64,000 bases of DNA from Aricia agestis (lineage: Eukaryota > Arthropoda > Insecta > Lepidoptera > Lycaenidae): positions 14,406,501-14,470,500 of the forward strand of contig NC_056417.1 of assembly GCF_905147365.1 (NCBI RefSeq), written 5' to 3'. The notes below the pieces were generated by a model. That model made no database searches. It was not told the origin of the DNA and saw nothing but the letters and a program-made list of their open reading frames with translations. Positions 28,162-39,379 of this stretch are shown one piece after another. Position 1 is the first letter of the stretch, and each line of letters opens with the position of its first letter. The position numbers and the translations under genes are program-made.

Positions 28162-30948
28162 ATGGAGCGCTATAATCTGGCTATACTAGGATTGAGTGAG
28201 ACCCATGTCAAAGATAACGGATACCACATCACACCTGAAGGAAATATGGTAATCTACTCTGACAGGCAAGACAATAGTTTTAGTGGTGTGGGCTTCATAG
28301 TTGCTAGCTGGCTACGAGACAAGGTATTGGGGTATAATACCATCAACAATAGAATTATATCCTTAAAAATTTCAGCCCATCCACACCCAATTAACTTTGT
28401 ACAGGTCTATGCGCCGACCACTGCAGCCACCGAAGAAGAGATGGAGGAATTTTACCACGAGCTAGAATTAACCTGCAAAGCGTTACCAAAGAAGGAATGT
28501 ACTATCATCCTGGGAGACTTTAATGCTAAGATAGGGCACACTGATAATGATCAACACCTAAGGAATGTTATTGGGGAATACGGCTTAGGAGCCCGCAACA
28601 GTCGAGGTGAGATGTTGTTAGAGTTTTGCATTGAAAAAGGACTATTCGTAACTAACACGGCATATAAACAACATCCAAGACGCTTATGGACATGGCGATC
28701 GCCAACAGGTCATAAAAATCAGATTGACTTCATATTAATCAGCAGCAGATGGAAGTCGTGCATAACTCTCTCAAAGACTTTTCCGGGTGCAGATTGTGGC
28801 AGCGACCATCAGCTGTTAATAGCTCAATACAGAGTCCGCCTCAAAGTAGTTTCAAAGCCTCCACCATCCAAAAATATTCTTCTAACACAAGAAGCGAAAG
28901 CTTTTGAGGACACACTACAAACTCGACTGGACAGTGAAACGTATTGCCCATTTGACTCAGCCAATACATCATGGAATCAGCTTAAGGCCGCATTAGAAGA
29001 GACAACTAGAACAATCACAAATGGACGGAAAGTAAAACACCCTAGATCTGAGTGGATGACCACTTGGGAGGCAATCGCACAAAGAAAGGCTCTAAAGACT
29101 GGAGGAATTCGTTCAAAGGAAGAACAACAGCGATACTCTGAACTTGACTCACTAGTACAGCGTCTCTGTAGACATGACAAGAATGCATATATCAATTCTA
29201 TATGTAGAGATATACAAACACACTCTGATACCCTACATCCAAGAGACATGTTCCAAAAGGTAAAAATTCTCACACGGGAACGAAAATCAAAATCTTGGAA
29301 CATAGAAGATGAAAAGGGTAACCTGATTTTAGACAAGAACCAAGTGATGACAAGATGGAGGAACTACTGCCAAGACCTGTACAAATATGACGCTGATGAA
29401 CCTGACACTAGATTAGATTTTACATATAAAGAACCCGACATCGTTCTCCATGAAGTAGAAGCAGCTATAAATAAGCTAAAAACAAAAGCTTGCGGTGGAG
29501 ATGGTATACAGGCACAAGTGCTTAAGAGCTTGGGTAAGTGTGGAATCAGAGTAATGCATTCAATATGTCTTAAAGTATGGAGAACAGGACAGTGGCCAGA
29601 CGATTGGACAGAATCTCTCGTGATACCACTACATAAGAAAGGGTCGACTAAAAAGTGTGGAAATTATCGGACCATCTCACTAATTTCACACGCCAGTAAG
29701 ATTCTTCTCCATGTTATAAACAACAGATTGGCACACTATATAACTAGACAGATATCCAAAGAGCAGGCGGGATTCGTAAAGGGCAGGGGTACCCGAGAAC
29801 AAATCCTAAACATCCGTCAGCTGATAGAAAAGAGCAGAGAATTCAATGTCCCAATAGTACTCTGTTTTGTGAATTACGCTAAGGCCTTTGACTGCATCGT
29901 CTGGTCCAAAATGCTGGAGGTGATGAGAGAGTTGGGCGTCCCCGATCATCTCATATTTTTGGTACAAAACCTCTATCTGGAAGGTCGATCAAGGGTGCGA
30001 TTAGACAATGATCTGTCAGAGCCGTTTGCTACAGAGCGTGGTGTCAGACAGGGTTGCATCCTCTCTCCACAGCTGTTCAACCTCGTAGGCGAATATATAA
30101 TGCGTCGAGTGTTGGAAGATTGGGAGGATGGTATTAAAATTAACGGATACCTTCTCAACAACCTAAGGTTCGCTGACGACACCACGCTTATAAGTACTTG
30201 CGAAGTGAAACTTGCTGAACTTCTAGCGCGGCTCGAAAAGATTAGTCGAGACTTTGGCCTCCAAATCAATCGCAATAAAACCAAACTGATGTACGTCGAT
30301 AAGCTGAACCAAATACAAAAGACATCCTTACTACAAGATCTCCAACCCGTAGAGGAGTTTGTCTACCTGGGATCGTTGATTAGCAACAACGGTAACTGCG
30401 AGAGGGAGGTTGTCCGACGGGCTCAGATGGCTAAATCTGCGGTTGGGCGCTTAGAAAAGATATGGAAGAATAAGAACATCTATCGTAGCACAAAAATAAC
30501 ACTAATGCGTTCCCTAATCTTTTCAATATTTTTATATGCCTCCGAGACATGGACACTAAAAGCACGTACTCGAGCTAAGATTGACGCTTTTGAAATGTGG
30601 TGCTGGCGTAAAATGCTCGGCATCCCTTGGACCGCACACCGGACCAACACGTCTATACTTCAGCAACTCAAAATTACCACCCGCCTGTCCACGCTTTGTC
30701 TACAACGATCACTTGCCTTTTTTGGACACATAGCCCGCCGGGAGCCTAATAATCTTGAGAGTCTCATACTAGCTGGGCAATTAGAGGGGAAAAGAGGCAG
30801 AGGCAGAGTGGCTACACGATGGACAGACGCGATTGTCAAGGCTGCTGACTGCACGTTCCAGGAGGCATTTCATCAGGCCAAAAATAGAGACAAGTGGAGA
30901 GCCCTATCCCAAAAAGCAAATTTTGGTGGTCACGTCCCTCAGCCATGA
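28162..30948 (+). CDS. RTE-type endonuclease-reverse transcriptase polyprotein
   Basis: 928 aa from the first in-frame ATG, with no stop. The frame is open upstream to about 28024 and that part encodes the endonuclease opening motif GTWNVRGLL, so translation probably starts before the annotated ATG, perhaps without AUG. Residues about 1-230 are an APE endonuclease (LSETHV, GDFNAKIG, NQIDFILIS, SDHQLL). The reverse transcriptase (about 470-740) has KAFDCIVW, GVRQGCILSPQLFN and FADD in LRFADDTTLIS. The C-terminal region includes WCWRKMLGIPW and GHIARR. It copies its own RNA into nicked DNA. Host genes annotated as craniofacial development protein 2-like usually reflect this element type. Confidence 0.9.
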   Translation: MERYNLAILGLSETHVKDNGYHITPEGNMVIYSDRQDNSFSGVGFIVASWLRDKVLGYNTINNRIISLKISAHPHPINFVQVYAPTTAATEEEMEEFYHELELTCKALPKKECTIILGDFNAKIGHTDNDQHLRNVIGEYGLGARNSRGEMLLEFCIEKGLFVTNTAYKQHPRRLWTWRSPTGHKNQIDFILISSRWKSCITLSKTFPGADCGSDHQLLIAQYRVRLKVVSKPPPSKNILLTQEAKAFEDTLQTRLDSETYCPFDSANTSWNQLKAALEETTRTITNGRKVKHPRSEWMTTWEAIAQRKALKTGGIRSKEEQQRYSELDSLVQRLCRHDKNAYINSICRDIQTHSDTLHPRDMFQKVKILTRERKSKSWNIEDEKGNLILDKNQVMTRWRNYCQDLYKYDADEPDTRLDFTYKEPDIVLHEVEAAINKLKTKACGGDGIQAQVLKSLGKCGIRVMHSICLKVWRTGQWPDDWTESLVIPLHKKGSTKKCGNYRTISLISHASKILLHVINNRLAHYITRQISKEQAGFVKGRGTREQILNIRQLIEKSREFNVPIVLCFVNYAKAFDCIVWSKMLEVMRELGVPDHLIFLVQNLYLEGRSRVRLDNDLSEPFATERGVRQGCILSPQLFNLVGEYIMRRVLEDWEDGIKINGYLLNNLRFADDTTLISTCEVKLAELLARLEKISRDFGLQINRNKTKLMYVDKLNQIQKTSLLQDLQPVEEFVYLGSLISNNGNCEREVVRRAQMAKSAVGRLEKIWKNKNIYRSTKITLMRSLIFSIFLYASETWTLKARTRAKIDAFEMWCWRKMLGIPWTAHRTNTSILQQLKITTRLSTLCLQRSLAFFGHIARREPNNLESLILAGQLEGKRGRGRVATRWTDAIVKAADCTFQEAFHQAKNRDKWRALSQKANFGGHVPQP

Positions 30949-31130
30949 GGATACGACTAGGAAGAAAAGATACAATAAACAATACAAAAAACGATCGAAA
31001 CGATCTACATCAATCACGACAACCATGATTGACTATGACTATCACAGCACAGAACGCAACGTCGCGTCGTGTTTGCTTACGCGCGCACGTTAACCAACTA
31101 CTTACGAAAAAATTTATTATTATTGTGAAC

Positions 31131-32540
31131 TTGTATTATAATCAAATACCGTCCTCTTTTTGTACAAAACAAATAAACAGAAATAATAGGTACTATTATA
31201 GATAATAACCATAATTTAAATTTACAAACAAAGTATATATATTGTTGTGTAATTTTTGTGTAGTTGTGTAATTTTTTGAGATTTTGGACTGTTTTATCTT
31301 ATTTTTGATAGGTACGTTAATAATTTTTTAAACGTTTTTATTTTTCTTTTCGACGCCTAAAGGGCCTTTTTTTGAGACTTTGTACTGATAGGTATGTCTG
31401 ATATGTGATTCTTTAGGTTAATATTTTTCTAAGCATTTTTGTTTTATTTTTTTAACGCCTAAACGGCTAATAACGAATTTCAATTTGTTAAATTTTATCA
31501 ACTTGTCACGTGGGCAGAGCCACGATTGAAAACTAGTATTGCTTACATACACAAGTTAACTATAGTCAATGTCACAGTAAATTAGCCTCTCAACTGTTCG
31601 TTCTTAAAATTGTTAATTTCTTAAATTACTTTTATGTTCCTATTTCGGTGTATTTGATTTGTCCGACAATTTGATTATTATGACTATGGGTTTATTATTG
31701 TACCTACTTGATTTTAAACAATAAAACTTAAAAATACCTACTACCGAAACAATTGTTTTATTTTGTGTTCATACTTAAGTTCAGAAGAAACACGCTCACA
31801 TAAATAAAATGATCATATCTATTATAATTATTCTTAATATTTTTTAGTTAGCCTAGCGGACTTACCTAATTATAATTTAAAATTTAATTAATCTATGTAA
31901 TATAGGGATAACTTGTTTTTAATGTCTGTTATGTACTCCAAGTTATAGAAATAAGTATTTTATTTTAATCGACTTCATAAAGAGGGATGATTCTCTATTT
32001 ATACATACATATCGTCACTCCTGTCCCTCATTGGGGTAGACAGAGACCACATCACGCAATGAATTTATTGGGATCTATTATATAGGTACCTATGTATGTA
32101 TCGATATAACATATAAGGTTAGGAGGAAGCAACAAACTCAACAGTTTATGGCGTACATAAAAAAAATAATATACGGTACCGATATAATCTCAAATATAGT
32201 AAGGAGTCATTTAATTAGTAGAATGCATGGAATTAATATAGTACAATATACGGTATCAATATAACCATACATTTAAATAGATGTAGGAAAAACGATTAAA
32301 TGCATGGAACGAATACAAAAATATACAATGTGTCACATGATTTCCATCGAGAACGGAAGCAAAAAACCAGCGAGAATTATTTGAAATTGAATATCTAATT
32401 TTCGTACGTAAACAAAATTTCTCGTCGACAATAGAATTCACATGACAGCAATGTAACTATATTCGCACGAATAACAATAAAAAAGTCATTGGGAATGGTA
32501 GACGCCATAGGGTTCGACTTTGAAAAGACGCAACAAGTCT
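31131..32540. other. Intergenic, no gene seen
   Basis: AT-rich; no feature recognised beyond scattered simple repeats. Confidence 0.5.
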
Positions 32541-32575
32541 TCGGCGATTTAAATATATATATATATATATATATA

Positions 32576-32641
<66 letters not shown>

Positions 32642-32668
32642 AGAATTGCTCGTTTAAAGATATAAGAT
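32541..32668. repeat. (TA)n tract with Helitron-like 5' end
   Basis: About 80 bp of (TA)n and a short (CA)n, followed by CAAGAATTGCTCGTTTAAAG, the terminal word shared with 7692-7715 and 41188-41214. Confidence 0.75.
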
Positions 32669-33763
32669 GTAAATTTAATAAGACAAACATAAAGAGATCA
32701 GCTTAATTTTATGCAAATACCCTAGCATCCAACTTAAATAAACCATCTTTTTTGGGTCGACAAAAATACAAGAAATTTAAGCTAATTTTAAACAATTCAC
32801 TTACAGATGAAAGGTTATTCCTGTATTAAAAGTCGTATCTGTATGACTTCTACACCATTTCACAGGGCATTTTAACAACAAAAATATTGTAAAAAGCTAC
32901 CGTACGTAAAAAGTAAACAAACCTATGTAAACAAATTGTAAAATGAGTTTGACAAAATTGTCATGTCAACCTGGTTGAATGTCATTCAAGTATATTACAC
33001 GAAAAATGTGTACCGAACACATGCATAAATATGCATGTATTCGGGTCACATTTTGTAGCCTTTTGGTGCACTTTTTTTGACTGAGTTACTCTTCCTTAGT
33101 TTTTATTATTCGTAGTTAAAAATATATACTTATGTTAAAAGCATCATTTTAAAATAATATTAGCTCGATTCACTCCTTCACCATATAAACTATAACTGTG
33201 CGAAATTTCATACACCTACGTTTCCCCATTTTTCGTAAAAAGGGTTACAAAGTGTTTCTCTCACGTATTAATATATAGATGTAAAAATTCTCTCACGACA
33301 TGTTTCTGAATACCACGGTATCAGGGGAAATAGAACTATGCTTAGTATCACTAAAGATTCGTATGCAATGTACGCTATTTTCATTGTGTTCTTAACGGGA
33401 ACACAATATTATAGTCCCAAATACTTAGTACGGAATGCAAGGCATCGTAATGACTAAGACATCGAATGTTGACCCTAGGGTCATGAACTCAAAGGTCATT
33501 GCCCCACGACCCTAAATATCTAATGAATAACCATTAGATATACCTATTCAACATACAGGTAAGAAAGGTTGTCGCTTTACTACTTAATAGGAGACTTGCC
33601 AGAATTGTTAGCATGTTAATCTTTATAAGTATTTTTTATTATAGTCCTTTAGCAATATAGCCATTGCTTTCGTTAATAGGAAAAACAAGAGAGATGACAT
33701 GACATTTAATCAAATGATTATCAGCAGTATTCAGCACTTCAGTAGGCATTCATTCAATGAATT

Positions 33764-33822
33764 ATTAAATAAGCTCCAATTTTACCAATGAATTTCATTG
33801 GTAAAATTGGAGCTTATTTAAT
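33764..33822. repeat. Palindrome, 29-bp perfect arms, 1-nt spacer
   Basis: The left arm ATTAAATAAGCTCCAATTTT plus nine bases is exactly complemented by the right arm. Its right end lies 6 bp from the MITE at 33829. Confidence 0.92.
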
Positions 33823-33828
33823 CTTATA

Positions 33829-34067
33829 CAGTGTGTAACAAAAATAAGTGATAATACTTTAGGGTGTGTACGTGTTCCTTGTAGAGAGTTCACTGTGAAA
33901 GTAGCATCGCTGAAAGACCAATTTTTTTTTTACTTTTGTATGGGGAAACTCGTGATGCTCGGGCCCTTGCGTTTTTCGTCTTTCAGAGCTGCTACTTTCA
34001 CAGTGAACTCACTACAAGGAACACGTACACACTTTAAAGTATTATCACTTATTTTTGTAACACACTG
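33829..34067. mobile_element. 239-bp TA-flanked MITE (Tc1/mariner-like)
   Basis: Near-identical inverted arms of about 90 bp start CAGTGTGTAACAAAAATAAG. TA dinucleotides flank the element. Relatives are at 42210-42778 and 59710-59974. Confidence 0.9.
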
Positions 34068-34084
34068 TATATCTAGATAGATAG

Positions 34085-34215
34085 TCATCTCTGAAAGTTA
34101 CAATGCCAATAGTATAATATGTATATAAGTTTCATATAAATCGGATTAGCCGTTTAAGCGTGAAGAGTTAACAGACAGACACGCACGAATTAATAATATT
34201 AGTTGAGTATTAAGC
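34085..34215 (-). mobile_element. Helitron-like fragment
   Basis: It contains ATCGGATTAGCCGTTTAAGC, AACAGACAGACACGC and the end TTAATAATATTAG, the same layout as the piece at 8308-8505. Confidence 0.4.
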
Positions 34216-34244
34216 AAGTAGGGACGAACATTACTTAAGTCTTA

Positions 34245-34435
34245 ACCAGTGACGGATTTTTTGATGCCCTAAGCAATCCATGCCTGTGGGCCCCGGCCTA
34301 TCCGTATTTCAACTAGAATCGGTCTTTGAACCTTAACCCTTCTGGTGCCACATTAGACGTGGTGCCCTAGGCAATTTCTTAATAAATCTTAATTTGATTA
34401 AGGGTTAATCCGTCACTAACCGCCGTACTCAGAGA
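34245..34435. mobile_element. MITE with CCAGTGACGGA ends
   Basis: CCAGTGACGGA at the left and TCCGTCACT at the right are inverted. The interior has paired GGTGCCCTAGGC/GCCCTAAGC words. Confidence 0.55.
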
Positions 34436-34689
34436 CATTTAATTACGATTAACCTTCGATTTAATGAAAAGTTTGAGGCTGTTTAACAGATAATATATGG
34501 GGTCATGTCAAAATGTTGAATTAATTAAATTTAACTAATTAATGTTCCACTCTAAGTGCGGCAGTGAATCTTAACTGATTCAAACCAACAATATACTTAT
34601 ATCGTTATTCACCTCCCAGAATCACCTGCAGCACCCGAGCACTCGCAAGTGCGTTATGCACCCCTTCAGTTAATATTAGGGGTTGTTTA

Positions 34690-34980
34690 GTGTCTGGTAC
34701 GATCGTGACGTTCCGCGCTGTTGCACACAATCAACATGGCTGATAGCTGGCTAGAGCGCGGGAAATGCTACGGCATTTGTGTGGAATAAACCCCCTGGGT
34801 TGGTGAATCACGGTATATTTACCAAATGTAGTAAGTTTAATGTTAGCACTGATAAAATCTAAGGTCTACTTACGCCAGTAATTTTTAATAAAAAAATGCT
34901 ACGGCATTTGTTTCAAAAACCCCTTGGGTTGGTGAATCACGGTATATTTTACCAGTATGTAAGCAGTGATAAGAATCTGT
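34690..34980. other. Local direct repeat
   Basis: AATGCTACGGCATTTGT followed by CCCC(C/T)TGGGTTGGTGAATCACGG occurs twice, at about 34765 and 34896. No gene seen. Confidence 0.5.
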
Positions 34981-35034
34981 TACCTACTTGCGTCAGCATT
35001 GTACTTAAGCTAAGGCCCAATTTCACCAACGTTT

Positions 35035-35076
35035 GCATTTTAACAAGCTGTTAGTCTTAACAGCTTGTTAAAATGC
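35035..35076. repeat. Palindrome, 19-bp arms
   Basis: GCATTTTAACAAGCTGTTA and its exact complement are separated by GTCT. It lies inside a larger CCAATTTCACCAACG..CGTTGGTGAAAT inverted-repeat element (about 35017-35165). Confidence 0.85.
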
Positions 35077-35169
35077 CATGTCTTCTCTTTCATTCATAAG
35101 AAAATCGAAAGAGGTGTGATACTAAGTCGAGCGTTTAACTTTAATATTCGTTGGTGAAATCGAGTCTAG

Positions 35170-36440
35170 GTTTTAAATATTATGTTAAATATAATATAAT
35201 TTATAGTCTATGATCTCGAAATAAGGGGTAAGGTACAACTATTTTTATTTGGTTAAGCGCAATTATATTTGGCAAATTAAACACTTAAATATTTAGTAAA
35301 CTATACCTAGACATTGCAGATGTTTCATGAGGATAAGGCAATTTAGTCACTCAACCATGAAGACATACGGGACACCGGACGGCGTCATCATGTTTGCTTA
35401 CCTCAGGTTTTGAATGGAATTCAAACAAAATGGACAGTCACATGGTCATAGAATTTATATCCATCTTTCATGTCTTTGAAGCTGGAAAATACTTGCTGTA
35501 GTTATGTAAATACAAGTTATTATTGCAAGGATAGCTCATAGCATAAAATATGTCAACTGCTAACGAAACATTTCTTATCCCAATTTCCATCAAAATCCAT
35601 GATCTTTGAACTGCCTCAACCTACGCACGCTCATATTAATAATTCCATTGGAATTATTAGTACACTCCTAGCAAATAACGTAGCACTTGGCATAATTGGT
35701 GGTTCGTTGACTCATCCTCAAGGGGTGATGATTGTTCTGAGCAAACATATCGATCGGTTCGGACAGCGGACAGCGTTGTAAGAACTAACTGCCACCGTCA
35801 TGGGTACGTTACATAATGGTAGATTCCTCAGTAACTATCGAGGTACAAAAAAATATTTTATTTTGAATATGACAATTGGAAGAAGCATGGCAAACTCCTG
35901 ATATTCATAGTAGTCCAAGGTTCCCTTGTCCTGATACTTACAGTAAGTAGATACTCTACAGATCACTAGATAGATGTCTATAAGGGATCTGTAACATATT
36001 TTGAGGATTTGGGTTGAGGAATTATAGATTCTCAATAAAAGTTTTAACTTGATCTTGGGGCATGTGGTATTTTCTCTATTGACTTAAAGCATGTCTATTC
36101 AAGGCATAGCCTCTATCTCTCATCTTAAATGGAAAGTCTAGTCTCTACATCGTCTATTCTAGCTTCTAGGTGGAACAAGAGACTACGAAGACAAGGCTGC
36201 AAGGAGCCGAGTTGTCTTCCAGTGTCCAAGAAGGTTAAGCTCCATTGGCGTGTAGCTTTTGTATAAAGCGAAATAAAAATGTAGGTATTTAAAATTATTT
36301 CAAGGTCGTCAGACAATGTGTTTATGGGTATCAGAAGCATGTATGACTAAGGAGTCATACATGCTTCTTGCATTGTAAGGACAATTGCGCAACATTTGGA
36401 GGTCGATATTCAAAAATCAATTAGTTAAGTTCAATAACGA
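35170..36440. other. Intergenic, no gene seen
   Basis: No coding frame supported; only the palindrome at 36333-36368 stands out. Confidence 0.5.
36333..36368. repeat. Palindrome, 16-bp arms
   Basis: AGAAGCATGTATGACT and its exact complement are separated by AAGG. Confidence 0.85.
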
Positions 36441-36588
36441 GGAAGCACCCGCAGCCGGCAGGCGGCAGGCGGTAGGCGACGGTGTGTGACGGTGTTATGC
36501 GGGCTGGAAAACTATCGACCGCCACCTGTGGGCCCGCGCACCTGACACTAGCCGCCGGGGCGCCGCGCCGCACGCACGCTGACCGCCG

Positions 36589-36596
36589 TGACGTCA
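36589..36596 (+). promoter_or_regulatory. CRE-like palindrome upstream of foxj1
   Basis: TGACGTCA, the full cAMP-response-element consensus, lies 30 bp before the foxj1 ATG in a GC-rich leader. Motif match only; it could lie in the 5' UTR. Confidence 0.35.
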
Positions 36597-36626
36597 GTAT
36601 CGATTGTTATGTAGACGGTGGAGGCC

Positions 36627-38999
36627 ATGCACATCACGGCGGGCCCGTCCCCCGCCTCCGGCGAAATGGCCGGCCCGTGCGACGACGTCCCGGAGTCCTC
36701 CCACACCGTCGAGATCCCCTACCGGGAGACCCCCGAGAAACCGAAGGTCGACGACGAGCCGGACCTCACGAATCTGACATGGCTCCAGAACATCACCAAC
36801 ATCATGGCCGTGCCGGACTTTCTGCCGCCCATGTCGCCCAATCCGGAGAAGTGTGCCCCACAGAACACGAGGCTGCAGAAGTTTAACCAGACTATAGCGA
36901 GGTGCCAGGCGGACTTTACGGAGAATAAGGCGGAGTACCAGAGGAACAGCGAGAGGAAGCCGCCGTACTCGTACAGCACGCTGATCTGCATGGCCATGAG
37001 GTATAACAACGACAAGATGACGCTATCTGCCATCTACTCTTGGATTCGCGACAACTTTAAGTACTACCGGAACGCGGACCCCACCTGGCAGGTTGGTTAT
37101 CTATGCTCGTTAAATCTGCGTTTAGATAAGCCCTTATTGAATTTGCTGGGATTAGGCGTGGATTAAACGCGTTATCGATTAATAAGCGACGCTGAGAACT
37201 GTTATCCGTTTGAAATTGGATTTCGAATATTTAGGTTCGAATCCAGTGCATCATTTTGGTACCTGATGTTTATCTGTTATTATTCGCTGTTGATTATAAT
37301 TTCACTATAATAATTAATATTGAAACAAAGCGACCTAATTCTTTCGATATCCAAATGTATGGGTGGTTTATTAGATGACGTAGTAGGTAGTACCTAACTG
37401 AGTCATACCAAGGCTTTACTCTTTATCTTCGAATCATTTTTAGTGGTTTTTAGGGGGACTGTAAGTTTTCTGATATATCTATTATTGTAGACGTTAATGT
37501 ACGTACTTAGTCAAAATTATGCTTTTATTTTTAATTGTTTTACCTGTTTTTATATATTTTTTAGTTTAATTTTAATGCTTGCTCGAGCTAAATAACTTAA
37601 TGTAAATAACCTTGTCGAATAAACAAAAACAACAAAGAAACATAGATATACGATAAGTATTGATTTCAAAGCACATGTGCGCATATTTGTCGCGGAATAG
37701 GCTAAGTTATGATTTGATAAAAAATTCTAAGGGCCTGTTTCACCACTTTCTGATAATGTGCCTATTAGGCTATTCACAACTTTTTGACAGATTCTCCATA
37801 CTTGATCTGTTAAGTTAATTGGTGGATAGACTTATCAGGAAGTGGTGAAACAGGCCCTAAATATTATAATAATTAGTCCATGGCATTATAATATTATATT
37901 ACACATCCTCAAATGGTATTGTTGTATCTAATTACAGTAATAATTGCAATTATAGCAAAAACCTAGAAAGAAAAATGATTGAATCCTAATAACTTAAGCA
38001 GTCTTAGACTTTTTAAGCATACGTTTAGATAATTTATCCAGTTCTCGTTCGTAGAAGTATTACATAAGGGCTAGACAATGTTGATATGCTAATGCTTGAT
38101 AGGTTGGCGTGTTGAGTGCTGGGGGAGTTGTTTGCCGGGTGCACGTGCCAAAACACCGGTACACGAGTGTACTAATATATAATGGGGCGTTTTAGGGTTC
38201 CCTTTTTCCGGAATAGATGAAATATTACATATACTGGCTTTGAGTAATTGCAAATAAGACCTATCCGGCTCGACGGACCATGATGATTGCCATTCGTTTT
38301 TTTGATATTATAATATGTTAATTGAACAATAATTAATTTTTTATGGTAGGAGCTCAAGTGTTTAGCTCAGTTTTTCCTTTTTGTCATAGGAATGACTCAT
38401 AATTCGTACTACATCGATAGTAAAAACTATTACTCATCATAACATAGAAATGCAAAATTAATTATTGCGTAACCACGTATACGTGGGTAGATATTTTATT
38501 ATTTCTACCTATTAATTATTTATTTCAGAACTCCATACGACATAACCTATCACTGAACAAAGTATTCGTCAAAGAAGCAAGATCGAAACATGAACCTGGG
38601 AAAGGAGGGTTCTGGAAGCTCGACCTTGCACATTTGGAGGGCACAAAACGGATCTCCAACCGACCGCACAAGAAGAAGAAGAACGTCGAGAAAAAAGAAA
38701 CAAAAATTACCGAAATGAGCGAAGACAACATAGCTATAGCCAATATACCGCAAATAGAAAATTCCGATATTTTAACCGACATCGGCCAAGCGGTGACTCT
38801 ACATTTGCCGGAGTATAACCTTCAAGTGTTGCCAGATGTAGATATGGAGGTAAATATTGGAGCAAATGTGATAGTGGAACCAGTGGCGCCACCTTCTTTG
38901 ATCGTAGAAGATGATCTTTCTTCCCTTCTGCTTAATCCGACGGATTGGGACGACCTGCAGCTCGATTTGGACAATTATCTGGACTCTTGTTTCAAGTAA
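36627..38999 (+). CDS. foxj1: Forkhead transcription factor, FoxJ1 type
   Basis: Exons 36627-37091 and 38529-38999 give 311 aa; the junction is phase 0 with GT/AG sites. An in-frame TAG at 36612 fixes the start. The forkhead domain spans residues about 111-205: KPPYSYSTLICMAMRYNNDK, DPTWQ at the exon end, then NSIRHNLSLNKVFVKEARSK and EPGKGGFWKLD. The DPTWQNSIRHNLSLNK..EPGKGGFW combination and the upstream LTNLTWLQNI motif resemble FOXJ1 more than FOXN. The splice falls inside the recognition helix region. A basic RPHKKKKN patch follows, and the C-terminus is acidic with no known domain. FOXJ1 proteins switch on genes for motile cilia; in insects the likely sites are sperm flagella and chordotonal neurons (family knowledge). 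Single copy here. Confidence 0.88.
37731..37857. mobile_element. 127-bp Harbinger-like MITE
   Basis: 26-bp inverted repeats beginning GGGCCTGTTTCACCACTT are flanked by TAA duplications (37728-37730, 37858-37860), the 3-bp pattern of PIF/Harbinger. It sits in the foxj1 intron. Confidence 0.88.
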
Positions 39000-39004
39000 G
39001 ATTT

Positions 39005-39010
39005 AATAAA
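39005..39010 (+). promoter_or_regulatory. Candidate foxj1 polyadenylation signal
   Basis: AATAAA lies 5 bp after the stop codon, which is unusually close; later signals are possible. Confidence 0.3.
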
Positions 39011-39210
39011 TTAAATATACTATTTTATGGTGGCAGTATTGCCATGTTAACTTGATTGATGCCCGGTTTCTGAAGTAAATTGGTCTGTAATTTATGCATT
39101 TCTAACTTCAAATTGACAGAACATAAACCAAGTTTATCTTGAACGAACGATAAGGTCGGGCTATCGACTGTATTGTTGTACTATCATAAAATAATATGGA
39201 TGTATAGTAT

Positions 39211-39378
39211 TAGGGTCGCGCTACACCGTAATGGCAGCGGTGAGGCGAGCACTTTCAGTGTCATATGATTTTAAACTTTATCTTCATTATTATAATACGT
39301 AGTATCGCTTGAGAAATCTACGGCCGCCCACTGAAAGTGCTCGCCTCGTAGCTGCTATTCCGGTGTGGCGCGGCCCTT
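39211..39378. mobile_element. MITE with inverted repeats of about 47 bp
   Basis: AGGGTCGCGCTACACCG..GGCGAGCACTTTCAG at the left is complemented with a few differences by CTGAAAGTGCTCGCC..CGGTGTGGCGCGGCCCTT at the right. Confidence 0.8.
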
Positions 39379-39379
39379 A

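Larger units (their letters stand above)
27720..31130 (+). mobile_element. RTE-type non-LTR retrotransposon, near complete
   Basis: A roughly 300-bp 5' leader starting with the ribozyme candidate is followed by one long endonuclease-reverse transcriptase frame and a short 3' tail. The 3' limit is approximate; no target duplication was identified. A degraded relative lies at 53222-54043. Confidence 0.8.

Noticed and set aside
28977..29336. 119-codon minus-strand frame
   Set aside because: Antisense shadow of the RTE polyprotein.
36482..36886. 134-codon frame overlapping foxj1 exon 1
   Set aside because: A different frame over GC-rich coding DNA; the forkhead frame is the conserved one.
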